Shown: piece by piece, positions 10,748 through 24,000 of the stretch
Layout of the letters: each line of letters starts with the position of its first letter
How positions within the stretch are numbered: position 1 is the stretch's first letter
Assembly (NCBI GenBank): GCA_008711295.1
Contig: VUYV01000061.1
Location: 4,391,098-4,455,097, forward strand
DNA from: Anarhynchus alexandrinus
Taxonomy: Eukaryota; Chordata; Aves; Charadriiformes; Charadriidae
Direction: 5' to 3'
Length of the DNA: 64,000 nucleotides
Made by a program: the position numbers and the translations under genes
Notes under the pieces: model-generated
What the model was told of the DNA's origin: nothing
Databases searched by the model: none
The model's input: the letters and a program-made list of their open reading frames with translations, nothing else

Positions 10748-12834
10748 TATCCATAACTTCTGACATTTGAAGAAAAGGATGAATTGGAGGAGGAAAATAG
10801 GGGAGAAGATAGGTAGCAAAGGGCTATTTTTTGTAGTGTAACTTTAAATGTCAAGTGTTTTATCTAGCTGTCAACGATTTTCATCAGTGTAGAACCAATA
10901 CTAAGTTTTGACAAGTTGTTAGATTGGGAATTGGGGAGAAGACAAAAAAGATGAATGAAAAACTTACTCTGCTCAAGAAATGATCTATTTTAACATCAAC
11001 CGTGCTCTACTTAAGATATAGCTAGACTTCATTCCCCTGAATCACAATGTGTGTATGAAATAGGTGAGTCTACGTTAATGGTTTATATAGATACTCTGTC
11101 AAAGCAGCTGTTTTTCATGGTAGAATTGTTGGCATATTGTCCACATGTGCATAGCTTCTGTTGCTCAACCAGGAAGCGTGGCTGGATTTTTAAATCCTTG
11201 CCAAGGAGATGCAAGGAGGAGACATCATGAACACTGCTATATTATTGACATAGATCCTCTGGTTTTACTCATTTATCACAAAATCATGTTTTACTGATCC
11301 TGTATATAGCAGTTCTGAATTTTGGATTGAAGTACATTGTGTATGAAGCCAATGTGTTGGCTTAATTTGCATGATATAAAAATGCCTAATTATAGAAGCT
11401 CCTTCCAACTTGTAAAATATCTCTTCCCAAAAGGTTAGAGGCTAGGTTAATTAACATATCTGGAATCGTTTTACATTTGCAATACCACCTTGATTCAATT
11501 AATTTGACTTCATAGAGGTGAGCAATAGAGGTTTAGCCTCTTGCAGTAGCAACGAGTAGTAATTTTGTCGAGGTTCTGTAAGGATTAGCCATTTAAAATG
11601 GCTGACGGTAAAAGTGTTGAGTGTAATCGCATAATGGGAGTTAAACTTTTCCACTCTAATACTCCAATCCACGAAGCAGAAATTTCTACTCTTCCAACGC
11701 ATAGGTTTAGAGTATCTGTCTCCAAAGAATACTGAAACAGAGAAAACGTCAGTTCTTTCCTGTCACCGGAGAGTGTGCCTTAATGATACCGGCTTCATTT
11801 GTCATCCAGTCCCAGGAGAACTGACATACATAGTGTTCACAGCAGGACTGTGAATGAAAGTTTCTGACCACCCACTCTCCATAATTTTTATCTCTGTGTG
11901 GTTCCCAGTCTATATGCTGAATGAAACAGGGCTTGAGCACAGAACAAAAGTAGGCTTTTGGGCTATGGAGTCTTAATGTAAGAGGGGACTTTCCTGAAGA
12001 CCCGCATAGCTGTAACAGTTTATGGAATGCTTTAAAAGCTAGAAAGCTGCAAAAATAGAATTTAATTATTCCCTTTAACTCAAGCGTTCCGATTTGCTTT
12101 ACGCGTATACATGACATTAGGTGTCTGATAAGAAATAAGTTTAAAAACAGTGGAAATTAAAGGTCACTTTCCACCATGACTAACCAGATATAAAACCTTG
12201 TTAAAACGTGAAATTTTCTTTCCATAGGAAACTGATATTTAAAAAAATAATTTGAGTTTATGTAAACTTATTTTTCAGCAAACCTGACTCCAAACAGTTT
12301 TCTAATATATTATTAAATGTGATCTATTCTAAGCTTAGAGAGTAAGGATTTTTGTGCTATAATTTTTTTTGGTTGATGTTTCTACTTATAGACAACAATA
12401 TTCCTATCCTTAAGAGTGTCTTCAGTATTCTATAAATGTATTCATTCTGTTTTATCAGGAGCTGGGTAACTTATCTTTGAAAACGTATGTGTGTGAAGCA
12501 AAAGCTGTTTCATGGTAGATAGTATTTATAAAATGAGGTCATTCACTTTAGGTGCCAAACGCTGTTTCTGTTTCATTTAGAAATCATAACAGAAACCTTT
12601 TTCTGGTTCTTCGATAGCCCAACTGAATGCATCATCTGTGGAATTTTGCCTAGCTTGGCAAATTGCGGTTTTGACCAAAAATTCTATCTTAGGTATGAAA
12701 ATTTTCCTGGTTAAAGCCTTCTTACAATTGTTCCTCGAAATTTGAGAGAAAGAATGTCATCCACAGGCTAAAGAGGGGTGGTCTGGGCAGCATTTTCCTC
12801 CATGTGGATAAAGCTGCCTTTGGTTTGATTGCAG

Positions 12835-12921
12835 TGCAGTGCAGCCCCTTTCAGGGGGCAGATTCTGCTGTTGCTTTTGAAGTGATGGTCTCCTCGCCTG
12901 GCATCACCTCCCCAGAGAGAG
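12835..12921 (+). other. Exon-like segment (weak candidate)
   Basis: A locally GC-rich 87-bp segment preceded by TTTGGTTTGATTGCAG and followed by AGAGAG|GTGAGC, a good donor match. One frame stays open across it and beyond (82 codons stop to stop, with no start codon upstream of it). Its length is a multiple of three, so it could be a phase-neutral cassette exon. The polypyrimidine tract is poor and the peptide is not recognisable. It also contains AGGGGGCAG, a partial CTCF-type core, so a regulatory role is an alternative. Most likely coincidence. Confidence 0.15.
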
Positions 12922-14329
12922 GTGAGCTGCTGTTCTATAATCAGTGAAGCAAGAGAACCATAAAGTACATCGCATTTAAAAGATAATTCTAAATGCAGGG
13001 AAATCAGCTTGTAGTCACTACTACATCCTGTGGATTGTCTTTAATTAAAATATTTATACTTTCAAATGATGAAAAGCTTACTGAGTTGGTGACTTGCACA
13101 GAGCTTTCTGACAGAGTAATGTATTTTGGAAAGAGGAGGAAAACATGTAGAAGAAATATCTTTTCCCATTAAAAAACGGTGTTGGAAGATCAGTAGATTG
13201 TTGAAATTGTACTTCAGTTCCTAAAAAGTTGGATTCATAGAAGTCTTTGTACTACTAATGTTTCTGATGATTTCTGCATCATATAATTATCTCAGCCTTC
13301 AGTTTAAGAAGGTGGCAACCCATGGCTGGCATTCTCAGCGCATTATCATCTCTCTAATCACATTTTCTAATTTTTTTTGAAGAATGCATCTTGATTCATA
13401 TTTACAAGCTGATTGTTATGTTGCAAACATGAAAATTGTTTGTGGGTGGCATACTTTCTCTTTTTGTGCATGTGTATCAGAAATCATCTGTCATCTGATT
13501 TAAACTTCGATTTAGTCAGCACAGCATCTCAATTTAGAGAAAATTGGGCTCCATTATAAAATACAATTGCAATAGGATTATGGTTTTATGGTAATGTATG
13601 TAATTTATCGTTCTTATTATTATGTAACAGATTGTAGAGTAATGTTTTGACTTACTCCTTTAAAATTGCTTTGGAAATGATAACATTACTCTTTTGTGGA
13701 TTTTTTTTTTTCTTTTTTCCTTCAAAATTGTAAGGAGACATACAGTAGTCTGACTCTCATGGATAACATTATAAGGAATTTCCATAATGTATTTGTTACT
13801 ATGACACAAGTAAACAAGGGATACAATATTCAAACAAAAAAATGGGGAGGGTGTTTGTTCAGGAATAAAATTAAGATCTTTTAATTAAGTTATGGAATTC
13901 TAACTGTTTTTATTTACTGTAATCTGGTATTTTGCAGCATTCTCTTTGGCAATATCTCGTCTCTGGGCAGATTAAGTGCTAAAGTTATGAATACACTGGA
14001 GATGTTAAAACAAACAGCCTTCCTTTCTCAGGAGGAACTTCATAATGCTTTTGCAAATATTGAACTATAAGAGCAATTCCAAGTTCATAAAAGCTTCCAA
14101 CTGGAGCTACTGGCCAGGTTTGTGTCATCCCTGGGATGCTGCATTCTGTCGTTTTGGATTTGCAGTTCTCCCTTGAAACACCAGGACTCGTGCTGGGGGT
14201 CAGCAAGTTCTTTTGTTCCAGAAGTGTACGGTCTGAACCTCTTGTGGCTGTTGGTCAACTGAAAGCTTCCCTGCAAAGCGGACAGCTTCTTTCCATCTAG
14301 AAATGGGGTTTGTAAGGGATGGCAATCCT

Positions 14330-14452
14330 ATCATAGAATCATAGAATGGTTTAGAGTTGGAAAGGACCTTGAAGATCATCGAGTTCCAACCCCCCTGCCA
14401 TAGACAGGGATACTTCCCACTAGACCAGGTTGCCCAAGGCCACGTCCAGCAT
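14330..14452 (-). repeat. CR1 LINE 3'-end fragment (young subfamily)
   Basis: Starts with two copies of the terminal repeat (tcatagaatcatagaatgg), then the standard 'ggaaaggaccttgaagatca' segment. About five differences in about 122 bases from the copy at 52031, so they belong to the same subfamily. Only about 120 bp long. Confidence 0.95.
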
Positions 14453-17213
14453 CCACGATCTATGAGATCTCTTTGCTGTTTGTGATTATCAATTTATCTG
14501 CCCACTCTATTCTACTATTAGAATACGCTGAGACATTCACATACTCAAAATTGCATATAGCTTAGATTTCTTTTTCTTTTTTTTTTTTTTTAGAGGGGCT
14601 AGGAAAAATATGCATTACTTTATCTCCTGGCAAAAAAAAAGAATATTGTGTTTTTGAAAACACTTCTTATTTTGCATCACTGTGTTCTGAGTACAATTAT
14701 TCAGTAGGCGGATGTGAGGAACAGTGCATGCAGGTCGTAAGCACACGCATTCAGAGTCATCCCAAGATTTCATTTGTTTTTATTTTATTTCAAGTATATA
14801 CAGTGCAGACTAGGTATCTTTAAAATCTAAAAACTTGGTTTTCAGTGCTGTTTTTAAGTGCTTTGTTCTAAGTAGTTACTAGCAATAACTACTAGAAGAT
14901 AATCAGAAAATTTAAAGTTGTGTGTCATTTAAAAAAAAACAACCAAATTTTAAGTGAGGTTGAAACAGTAATTATTTCAGCGACTGACAACTTCATTTCT
15001 TGTATGTAGAAGGGGCGGGGGGAACTCCAGGAGTTTTGTATGGACAAAACTTAAATCTGATTTATGCAAATGCATTCTTAACATGATATGTTAATTATTT
15101 TCAGTTGTTGACAGTCCTCTGGCACCCTCAGAAGTTGTTGCTGATATTCATGCAGTTCTGTGCAGTGTCCTAAACTTGGTGCATGAATGAATAAATTATG
15201 TGAAATGTGGTGCTCTTTAATCCTTATACAGCAAAATCCGTGATGTTGGTGATAAAGCTGTTAATTTATTTGGAGGAGTTGTTTTCATTCTGTGGAATAG
15301 TGCAAGCAAGGGGTTTGCAGGTGAGCTTTGCTGCTCCTGGTGGGCAACCCTGCTTGGTCATTACCTTGTGAAGGCTGGAGACCAGATAGCGGGACACTTG
15401 AGAGATTTGCATTTCGATGGTAACATTGCAGATGGGATCAACAGCAGTGGGGGAGAACGGTTGTCAAGTCCTTTTGTATGTTGGCATATTATGAATCATT
15501 TGACAGAGCAAAAGGGAGGCCTCTGCTAAACTGATTCTCAGAAAGGGTTCTTTTTTCTTCATTCCAAAGATTAAATTTTGAATTCAGGTTTAATCTTTTT
15601 CCTGATTGTTTTTAAACCTTTCTTCTTAATACCTGCATTTCAGAATACAGTCCTAGAGAGTACTTTTGGGAGGGATTCAGAATTGTTATTGTCCTCCCAT
15701 TTATGATCCACAAATGCGTGTCTGCATTTTCCAGTTTACCTCTCAATTAACAGTACTGGTCTTTTTCTGCTTTTAAGGATGTTTATTCTCTGAAAAATGC
15801 TTCATTCTTTTGCTTTCCTGTAGTAAATGTTGTTTCTGCCAGGATGGAAAACAAATGGACACAAGGAGTAAGATCCTTACTGAGATACCTAGAATTAATT
15901 TTCCAGTAGCAGAGGTGAGCGACATAATGTGATGCAATGCATGCTTTTGTACTGTAGTGAAACATTTGGCTAATAAAATGTTGGAGCCTTTTTCTTGATC
16001 AGTAATTAACCTAATTCTGGAGTCTACCCTCCTTTAATAAAGGAAACAGATTTTCTTTGCCAATCATTTTTGTCTTGGCTTCCAATTAATTAAATTTATA
16101 CAGATTGTTTTGTTCAGATCCTCTGCCTTTTTTATAAGTCAAATTATTTATCGCTTCATTGCTTTGCAAGTTTTTTTCCTGCTGTAAGCATTTTTCTCAA
16201 ATCTGAAGATGTAACTACAGCTTTAATAGTGTCTTTCAGTGTAATGGATTAAAAAAAAGAGATTCTGAGGAAATTGGTACAAGCAAAGTTATAATTCTTT
16301 GTGCTATTTTTCTTTGCTTATCTCATGACAGCTCTTTCTGCAGGATAGACAAGCTTTTATGTCTCTCTACAGCTGTATCATGTGACTGTCTTACTACTTT
16401 GAGCATATTTCTTGATAAATTTTCAATATTAGGGAACAGCTTTTGGTCTAGAATAAAGGGCTAAAGACTGCATAAATGCCAAGCCAATTTACTGAGGACT
16501 TTTCTCTGTCTACATCCTGCCTTTTTAACCCAAATGTGCATTTTTTTGTCATAGCCATTTCATTTTGGGGTTCAGAATTTAGTTTATTCTGAGGCTTATA
16601 AGCTTTTCTAATGGCCAAGACCCTAAAAAAATGAAATCTATAGAAAACAATATAAACCCAAAACAACAACAAAAAACCAACCAACCAAAAAACAAACAGG
16701 AAAAAGGACGTTTTTCAGCCTGGAAAGCTTGCAAACTAAATGAGAGACACGTTGATGAATACAGACAGGTAAGAAAGAACAAAGAGACAAGATGATGATA
16801 TTGATTAAAAAAAAAAGGCAAAAATTGGTTCAGTTATTTGCTGCAACCTCTTACATTCTCACATTGGTGTCATTTCATACACTCAGTTTGTAAAGCGTGT
16901 GGCATCAGGTTAAATCTGTTTTTCATTTACACAAGAAAACCAGAGATACCTGGTGTTTAGAGGAAAAAATACCTCCCAAGGGTAGGACTGTCACTTCAAA
17001 ACTTGTTGGTTTCCCTCTGAAGATTGGATCATTCATGGGTAGCTCGTACTCAATCTTTCTAATGCCACCTTCTCTATTTCACTTGTTCTTGGGAGAATAT
17101 GGATAAAGGTAAAAAGAGGTCAGTGTGACCATATGGAGTGATTGTGAGGAGAAAGAAACCTTCACTGAGAATAAGAGGCATCCATGAAAGCAGCTCCCAG
17201 GTGAGTGTGGAGT
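14453..17213. other. Unique AT-rich sequence, no gene recognised
   Basis: Short T and A tracts (near 14577, 14930 and 16806) and an A/C-rich patch at 16645-16706. No frame above 80 codons looks like protein. Nothing else recognised. Confidence 0.65.
16645..16706. repeat. A/C-rich simple repeat (CAA/CCAA units)
   Basis: Reiterated AAC, CCAA and AAAC units on the plus strand. Confidence 0.7.
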
Positions 17214-18062
17214 GAATCATAGACATGTGTGTTGGAAAGGACCTTGGGGGTCACCTAGCCCAAACTTCCATCAGAGGTGGGCTATGGCCAGCACAAGATC
17301 ACGTCTCTGGAGACTCTGGCTGGTCTTGGACACCTTCAAGGATGTGAAGATTCCATAACCTCCATGGACAACCTGGGCTGCATTACTCATTACTCTCATA
17401 GGGAAACGTTGTCTCTCTGATGTTCAGCCAGAAACTCTTAAATGCCAGTTTGGGGCTGTTTCCCTTTGCTTAGCTGTCTGCCACTACTGAGAATTTGGCT
17501 TCCTTGTCTTTGCAGTTCGCCTTCATGTCAGCTTGCCCCTACAGCCTGGTATTCACCAGACTGAACAAGGCCAGTGTCCTCAACCTCTCCTTGTGGATCA
17601 TGTGCTCTGGTCCCCTGACTGTTGTGGCAGTCCTCTGTTGGACCTCTCCACATTGCTCTTGAAGTCAGGGTACAAAAACTGGCTGTGTAGTATTCCAACC
17701 TCATTGGTGGAAAGTGTAAGATGAGAATAACTTCTCTTGTTCTGCGGGCCCTGTTGTCTGTTAATGATGCTCAGGATACAGTTTACCTTATTCATGACGA
17801 GAGGGCACTGTTGGCTGCTGTTTAACTTGGTGTCCACCCTAAGTGCTGGGACCGCTTCAGCAGTTGACTGCTGGCCTACACTGCAGAGTTACGTTGCTGC
17901 AGGTGTAAAAGTTTGTACTTTTCTATGTTAAACTTCATGAGGTTAGCCCAGTCCTCAAGTTTACTGAGGTTTCTCTCAGTCCAAGTTCTGCTGTTTATGT
18001 CAGCCATTTCTTCTCCTTCAGTGTCATCTGCAGATTTGCTAAGGATGCAGTCCAGGTAGAAC
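17214..18062 (-). repeat. CR1 LINE fragment, older subfamily, about 850 bp
   Basis: Starts with 'gaatcatagacatgtgtg' and 'ggaaaggaccttgggggtc', then runs in reverse complement through the CR1 C-terminal coding region to the reverse transcriptase palm. The minus strand contains 'aacctcatgaagtttaac' near 17940, the CR1 'NLMKFN' block, and near the right end the active-site region reads SADDTE, keeping ADD but not the leading F. Many indels. Right (5') boundary approximate. Confidence 0.88.
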
Positions 18063-21000
18063 AGTAAAGTGTAATATAGTGATTGGAAAGGATGTGAGAG
18101 ACCAGCAAGACCAAAAGGCTGATAATTTTGCCATTTCTAAAGTGAATTTGACCATGATGAGACCTATTGAGATCATCTTTTGAATGCACAGGAGAATAGT
18201 TGCTGCTGCTTTTTTCCACATACTGAACTTGGAAAAAAGTATTAGCTAGTGTCTGCTTAAGACAGTAGTATTTATTGTAAGGAAGAAGATAAAGATCCTG
18301 ATCTTTATCCATAGGTTCTTATTTGGTTTACTGTGTTTCAGAGAAATCCGAACTGACTCTTGGGCAAGTGTTCCTTAGTGAACTCTGTCCCAAAGTAAGA
18401 ATCTGTAAAGAATCTTCAGAGCAAGTAATACAACTTGTAATTCCTGTCTTCTCCGATTCATGCTCTGCCCAGGTCTGGCTAGCTGTGTTCTTGCTATCTT
18501 GCCTCAGTTTTTCTTTCATTTATTTATTTTTACAATTCTTATCAGTACATTTGCAGAAACCTGGTGAGTAACAGTCTGAAAGGGTGTGAAGGATGTGGAT
18601 AATATGGATTTAGTCTCCTCAAGTTCAGGAGGGAGCTGAACACGTTTCTCTTGCAAGCTGGGCAAGTTGTCTTGTGAAGGTGTTGTACAAAGTGAGGGTA
18701 GTGTCTTCTGTCTTCAGTGTTCTTATGGTAGTTTAAAAAATGGAGTGCTTGCCCCTGTTCAAGGGTGAGGATTCCTGGGCACAGAAGGCAACTCACTGCA
18801 CTCTTGAGTAAAGGGCCTAAATTTTGGAGAAGATAAGATTTAAAACTGCACTCCTGCCCTTCTTTGCCTTGAAAATACAGTGAGGTAAATGTATTAATCA
18901 CTTTGTTGATATTATTTTATTATTTCAGAAACAGGAAGTCTGTTAAATCTCTCCAGACTTGCTCATCAGTCCTCAAGTTGGCATTACATTCTCAGGTGCT
19001 ATTCTGTTCATCGGTGTTAAAACTCACAGCTGATTTGCAATTTAGCAGTTGTGATTGTGGATAAGCACCTTGTCTTCAAGCTTAAATTTTATACCCATGA
19101 AAACTCAAGAAAAGAAGTAGTTCTCTATAGAACTTTTCAACATGTCAACCCCATTTCCGAGGGAGGCTATTCTATGACTGTCAGAATATGACAATTAAGT
19201 AGCCAATATGTATTTGGGCCATAAATGTAGAAGCGAAAGAACTTTTTCTGTTGTGTATCGTTGAACCATTCAGCTCTCGGTGGAGAGAAAAAGAAAAAAA
19301 GACATTTAGTGACTAGCTGTGTACCAAAAGTATAACTTTGATTGCCATAGTACTTGTTAAACAAGGCTGTGTTTGCCAGCTCTTCCGGACAAGGAGATGC
19401 CTTCACTGTAGATGCTGATGGGAGTACTTCTGTTTACAAAAGACTGAATCTCTAGTGTGAACAACTGAGAAGATAGATTAAAATTCTCAGAAATATAAAT
19501 AATTTTCTGTTTCTGTGTAGCTGTTTGTAAATTAACTGTTTACGGTTTTCTTCTAATGAGATAATGTCATTTTCTCTCTCTTCCTGACCTGATGAAGGTC
19601 TTGTGTGCCAAAAGTTTCTCTCTGGGGTCACTTGCTATCAGTTGGTTTAACAAAAATAATATTTTTCCCCTGCAAACTTTGCTTCTTTATAAAACACATT
19701 ATTTGTTTTGCTAGGGTAGTGATTCAGTGGCATTGTAGTAGAATTCCTTGTCGTACCACAGCAGATAATGAGAAGATGCAAGCTTTGGGTGTGTGCAGTT
19801 AATTAGATGAAATGTATTTTGACAGACACCTAGTAATTAGAATTTAAAATTGATCTTTTTTTTTTTTTTGCGTTTAATTATGTTTTATTTCAATTCTTTG
19901 CTGAGAAGCTTTTCATTAGCTGTTAGGAGTTTACGTTACTGAATTTCACTGAATTGCATGAAGACATGTAAGTCATGTCATCGTGAGCTTTCATTTGCAG
20001 AGCTCTGTGTGTTTTTCTGAAATTATCTCCAAGCTCAGGATGCTACATGTCTATGGAGTAACTTGTTTTAAGAGCCAATTTAAGCAAAGGGAATAAGCTC
20101 GGATTGCACGTGCAGCTAACCATGTTGCTCTGTTATGATTTCTGCTGCTACTGCTACAAAGACTTATGTTGAATTAAATAAAGAAATATAGCACTTATTT
20201 AATTATCTCTACCTTCAGTTATAATAAAAACTTCTAATAAAGCATAATACTTAAATGCGTTTTCTCAGTTTGACGGTGATGTCGTTATGTAGAGCGGATC
20301 AACAATCTTCTGTTGCTGCTGTTCCTTTTCCTTCCCAAATACTTGTTAGAAGAACTTGGTACTGAAGCTGTTCGGTCACGCTAATGGTAGACTTGTTTCT
20401 ATTTAACGCACTTCATTTAAAAACAAAAACCCCACTGTGTGTAGGACTTGTCCCTCTAACCTGCTTTTTCTTGAGTCCTGACATGAATATTAACTGTGTG
20501 AAGATTATTTTTGCTCTGAAACAATTGATTTGTAAGACTGTTATCACACAGCGTATATCCTCCCATCTTGTTCCCCAGGGAGTGTGGTAAGGTATTCATC
20601 TCACTGTTAACCTCCTCTCGAGTTGTGGCATAGCTTTTGGGAATGTGTTTTTTCTTCTGTGAGTACACGCTGTGTAATATTTTACTATGTTGATGGGAGC
20701 ACGAAGGGAGGCAAAATAAGGTATATACAGTGGAGTTTTTAACCCTGAACTCATTCCTTGAAATACCAAGTTTTCTTCCACGCTTGCTGTGTCAGCATTA
20801 GCAAGCTCACCTGGATGGTTACATTTGTATGTAAGCTTTTGTGAGGCCTAAATGTGAACGGAAATTTGATGACTAATACACTGAAAGGTAGGTAAGGAGC
20901 CACACGCTAAACTGCCTCTTCGCCGTAAGCAGGCCCCTGTCCATTTTCTTTCTCCAGTTCACTGCAGAGCGCTGAAGGTCAAGTGATCGTGAGGGCCTGT

Positions 21001-24000
21001 CTCTCATGCCTCAGGCTCTTGCATTGTATCTGCTTGCTTTATTGCTGTCATCCAAATCTCATTGTAATCGCTTTTATGTGTACTGATTATCTTTTTAATT
21101 TTTTTTTTTTAATTGTTGATCAGAAATCATGGTAGTGAGAGTATATAGTGAATTTAAGGTTTGAGAAGTCTTTCTACTCTAGCGGTTCTTAGAGCAAAAC
21201 AGAAAAAAAATATACCTGGAAAAGCACAGTATTTGTTTTGAGTTACTATGGGAGCTGAGTGTAAGGACTGGTAAAGAACAGTGCTGGCAAAGAAACAGCT
21301 CTTCTGAGGCATAAATATTATTCATCCTTTTATTAAAAAAGTCTGTCTGAAAATGGTTGCTGAGATTCTTGTATTGAGCTTGGCCTGAAGAAGCCGAATC
21401 GGTGGAGCTGAAAGGATCCTCACCACGTTTCTGTGGGCAGGGAAGAGGGCACGTAGAATACGTTGTCTTGGCCATAATGCCTGGGTGACACCTTACTGTG
21501 ATGGAGGGAAAAAACTGGATGATACGTGTGAGGTTTTTTTTAATATCCTATTTGAGTGCTAGTACTGCCCTTGATACTGGGGAGGTGGAGGTCTTTTTGT
21601 GGCTTTTTTGGTTTTGTTTTTGTTTTCTTCTGGAATCCCAAAGATTTTGTTTGCTTCTGTGAAGTACTCAGTTTTGGGGGACTTTTTGGTTGGTTGGGTT
21701 TTTTTGATGGTTCAGAACTGGTTTTGTTATTTGTATCCAGACACAAACCCAGTGTAGTATTAAGAGATATTCCTGTGTATACCCATGGTAATAGATTTAC
21801 ATTTGTTTCTTCATTATCTTTCACCGTTTGTGACTTTGTCACTAACTTGTAGGGGGAAACCTGAATCAAATAAAGGAAGCGCGCAGAAGACTCGCTTGAT
21901 TGTACACTCAGAAATCAGCAACTTGTTTGTGACAGCTATGTTTTGAACGCCAGGATTACATCCGTGACAGAGTTTCTTGAGATACCCTTCTTGCTGGCAT
22001 ATCGCTTAGTTCTGGCAGGAGAGAGGGAATTCAGATGTAGCCGTTGAAAAGTAGAGCACTGTTGGTGACACCTTAGCGTTGTGGTCATAATCAACATGTA
22101 TTTACAGCATTATTTAGATAAACTGTAGTTTGCACAGGTTCACACTGATATTTTTATATAAAAATGCAAAAAAAGAAAAGTGTAGCTGTATAAAAAACAA
22201 TTAAGCCGTAACTGAGTCAGCTGACAACAGGATACATATGTTATCTGACAGTAACTATCCAGATGCTTGTAAGGGTAAGATAGGTGTCTGATTAAAGTTA
22301 TGCCTCTAGATGTCAAATTTTACCATTTTCCTTGCAACAGGACTGAGAGACATGACAAAATTGCTAGAAAGCTGGCAACCAAAGGAGGCTGACGCGAATG
22401 TTTTCACTGCAATATCATTTATCAACAGGAGCAGTCTTTGAAGGAAAACACCAGTGCAAGCAATTTGGCTTTAGTTTTTCCTTAAGACAAACAAAAAAAT
22501 TCCTACCCCCAGCATTGAGACAGTTTTTCACTTTTTTTACCTTCTGCAAAAATGCAATTTTACAACTAGCCATATTTTTTCATTAGATTTGAGAACTTAG
22601 ATCTTTGCCAACCTTTCTTCATTTTCATATTCCATGTTTCAGCAAAGCAGGTATTCTCTGTTTTTTTTAGTTTTGGCTGACATGTTTTCAAGAGTAAAAC
22701 CACCAGAAGCTACTGGGTCTTGATAGAACACATTTAGGAATGGGATAAAATAGCAAAACAATATTTTTAAGAGTTTTGCATGGATGCATTACTTGTAGTA
22801 GATAGAAAATTAATAGAATGTTAAGGAGTGACCCAGAACTAATTCTGGGAAGGCAGCGGAATGGTTAATTAACAGAATGGCTAAAATGAGTAATAGAACA
22901 AAAGCCCAACTTAGTTAACGCGAGTGTTACTTTCCAATCAAATTCAGTATCTTCTGAAAGTTGGTTGTGTCTTCTAAAGGGGTTAGAAGCTGAAGCTAGT
23001 CAGTGGGAGAGGTTCTCCACACTGGAGAAGGATTATACTGTCTCCTTAGCTGTAGGGAGTAATCTTGCTGTTGGAATGAAGGAACAGAAGTAGGGTTGCT
23101 TCCAGGGGTTTCCTCTCTGCTTTCGTAGTGAATATCAATACAAGAATTTTTTTTTAATGTCACTGAAATGTTGTTATCCTCTGTGGGTATTTCTTTGTAT
23201 CTTGATCATCAGCTGGTGCTACAGAATTTCTAGCGGATGCGTAGCTCTGGTTAGGGTTGCATTTAGTATGTAGCTTTGATTTCTGTGTTACTCCTTAAAC
23301 TTTGTGTGCTTGTTGTTTTTTTTTTTTTAACCTGTTTGTATTTATTTATTTAATTCACCAGGGTGTATGATTCTTTTTATCTTCATCTGAGCATAACCTA
23401 AGCTTTTCAGTGATTGGATTTTGTTGTTGTTGTTTTCCTGTTTCTGAAATTTGCTCTTAGCCTGTTTCTCCAAGGTAGTTTCCTCTTAACTTTTAATCCA
23501 GCCTTTCTTAATAAGTGATGTGCGCTGGCACTCTTTTTGATATGGTGTCTTTCAGTGATATATATGATGTCTCTGGGATTAAATTCTTTTAGCAGTTCTT
23601 TTTATCTTCTTTTTTAATATGCTCTCTCATTTCTGTGTCATTTTCCTTTTGGAAGTCGCATACAACTGTGGTGGATTTTCTGGCTTTTGTAACCCCTGCA
23701 GGGATATTGAATCTGAATGCGTTATTAGCGTGCCTTTCAATAGAAAAATTTTGAACAAGATCCTGCATACTATTCAATACTAAGTCTGGGATTGCATTTC
23801 TAATGGTTTCCCTAACCAGCTCTCCATGAAATGATTATTGTAGCACTAAAAGTTTCTACTCTGCTTTGTGTCCCAGTGTGATACTTGCCTGATGTTCATG
23901 GGTATCTGCCATTACAACTGTATTTCTTTCTCTCATTGCCTCTCTGATCTCTCTTAGTGTATCATAGGTGGTCAGTGCTATCATTCTGCTAAGGTGATTG

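Larger units (their letters stand above)
6163..14329. other. Unique AT-rich sequence with small simple repeats
   Basis: No gene recognised. It holds a purine-rich stretch at 6340-6680, T tracts near 7501, 7688 and 8529, a short (GT)n at 9403-9417, palindromes at 8309-8335 and 9737-9760, an AT-rich segment at 10359-10747, and a weak exon-like segment at 12835-12921. The longest open frame (minus strand, 11749-12117, 122 codons) resembles nothing I know. Confidence 0.65.

Noticed and set aside
17800..17820. CTCF-like 'agagggcact'
   Set aside because: Half motif only, inside a CR1 fragment, with a poor CCAC half.
19155..19180. 'attctatgac' resembling the CR1 terminal octamer
   Set aside because: Upstream sequence does not match the CR1 end; one octamer alone is not evidence.
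21540..21869. About 100-codon frames on both strands
   Set aside because: Low-complexity T/G-rich sequence; the peptides are runs of F, V and G or of K, P and T.
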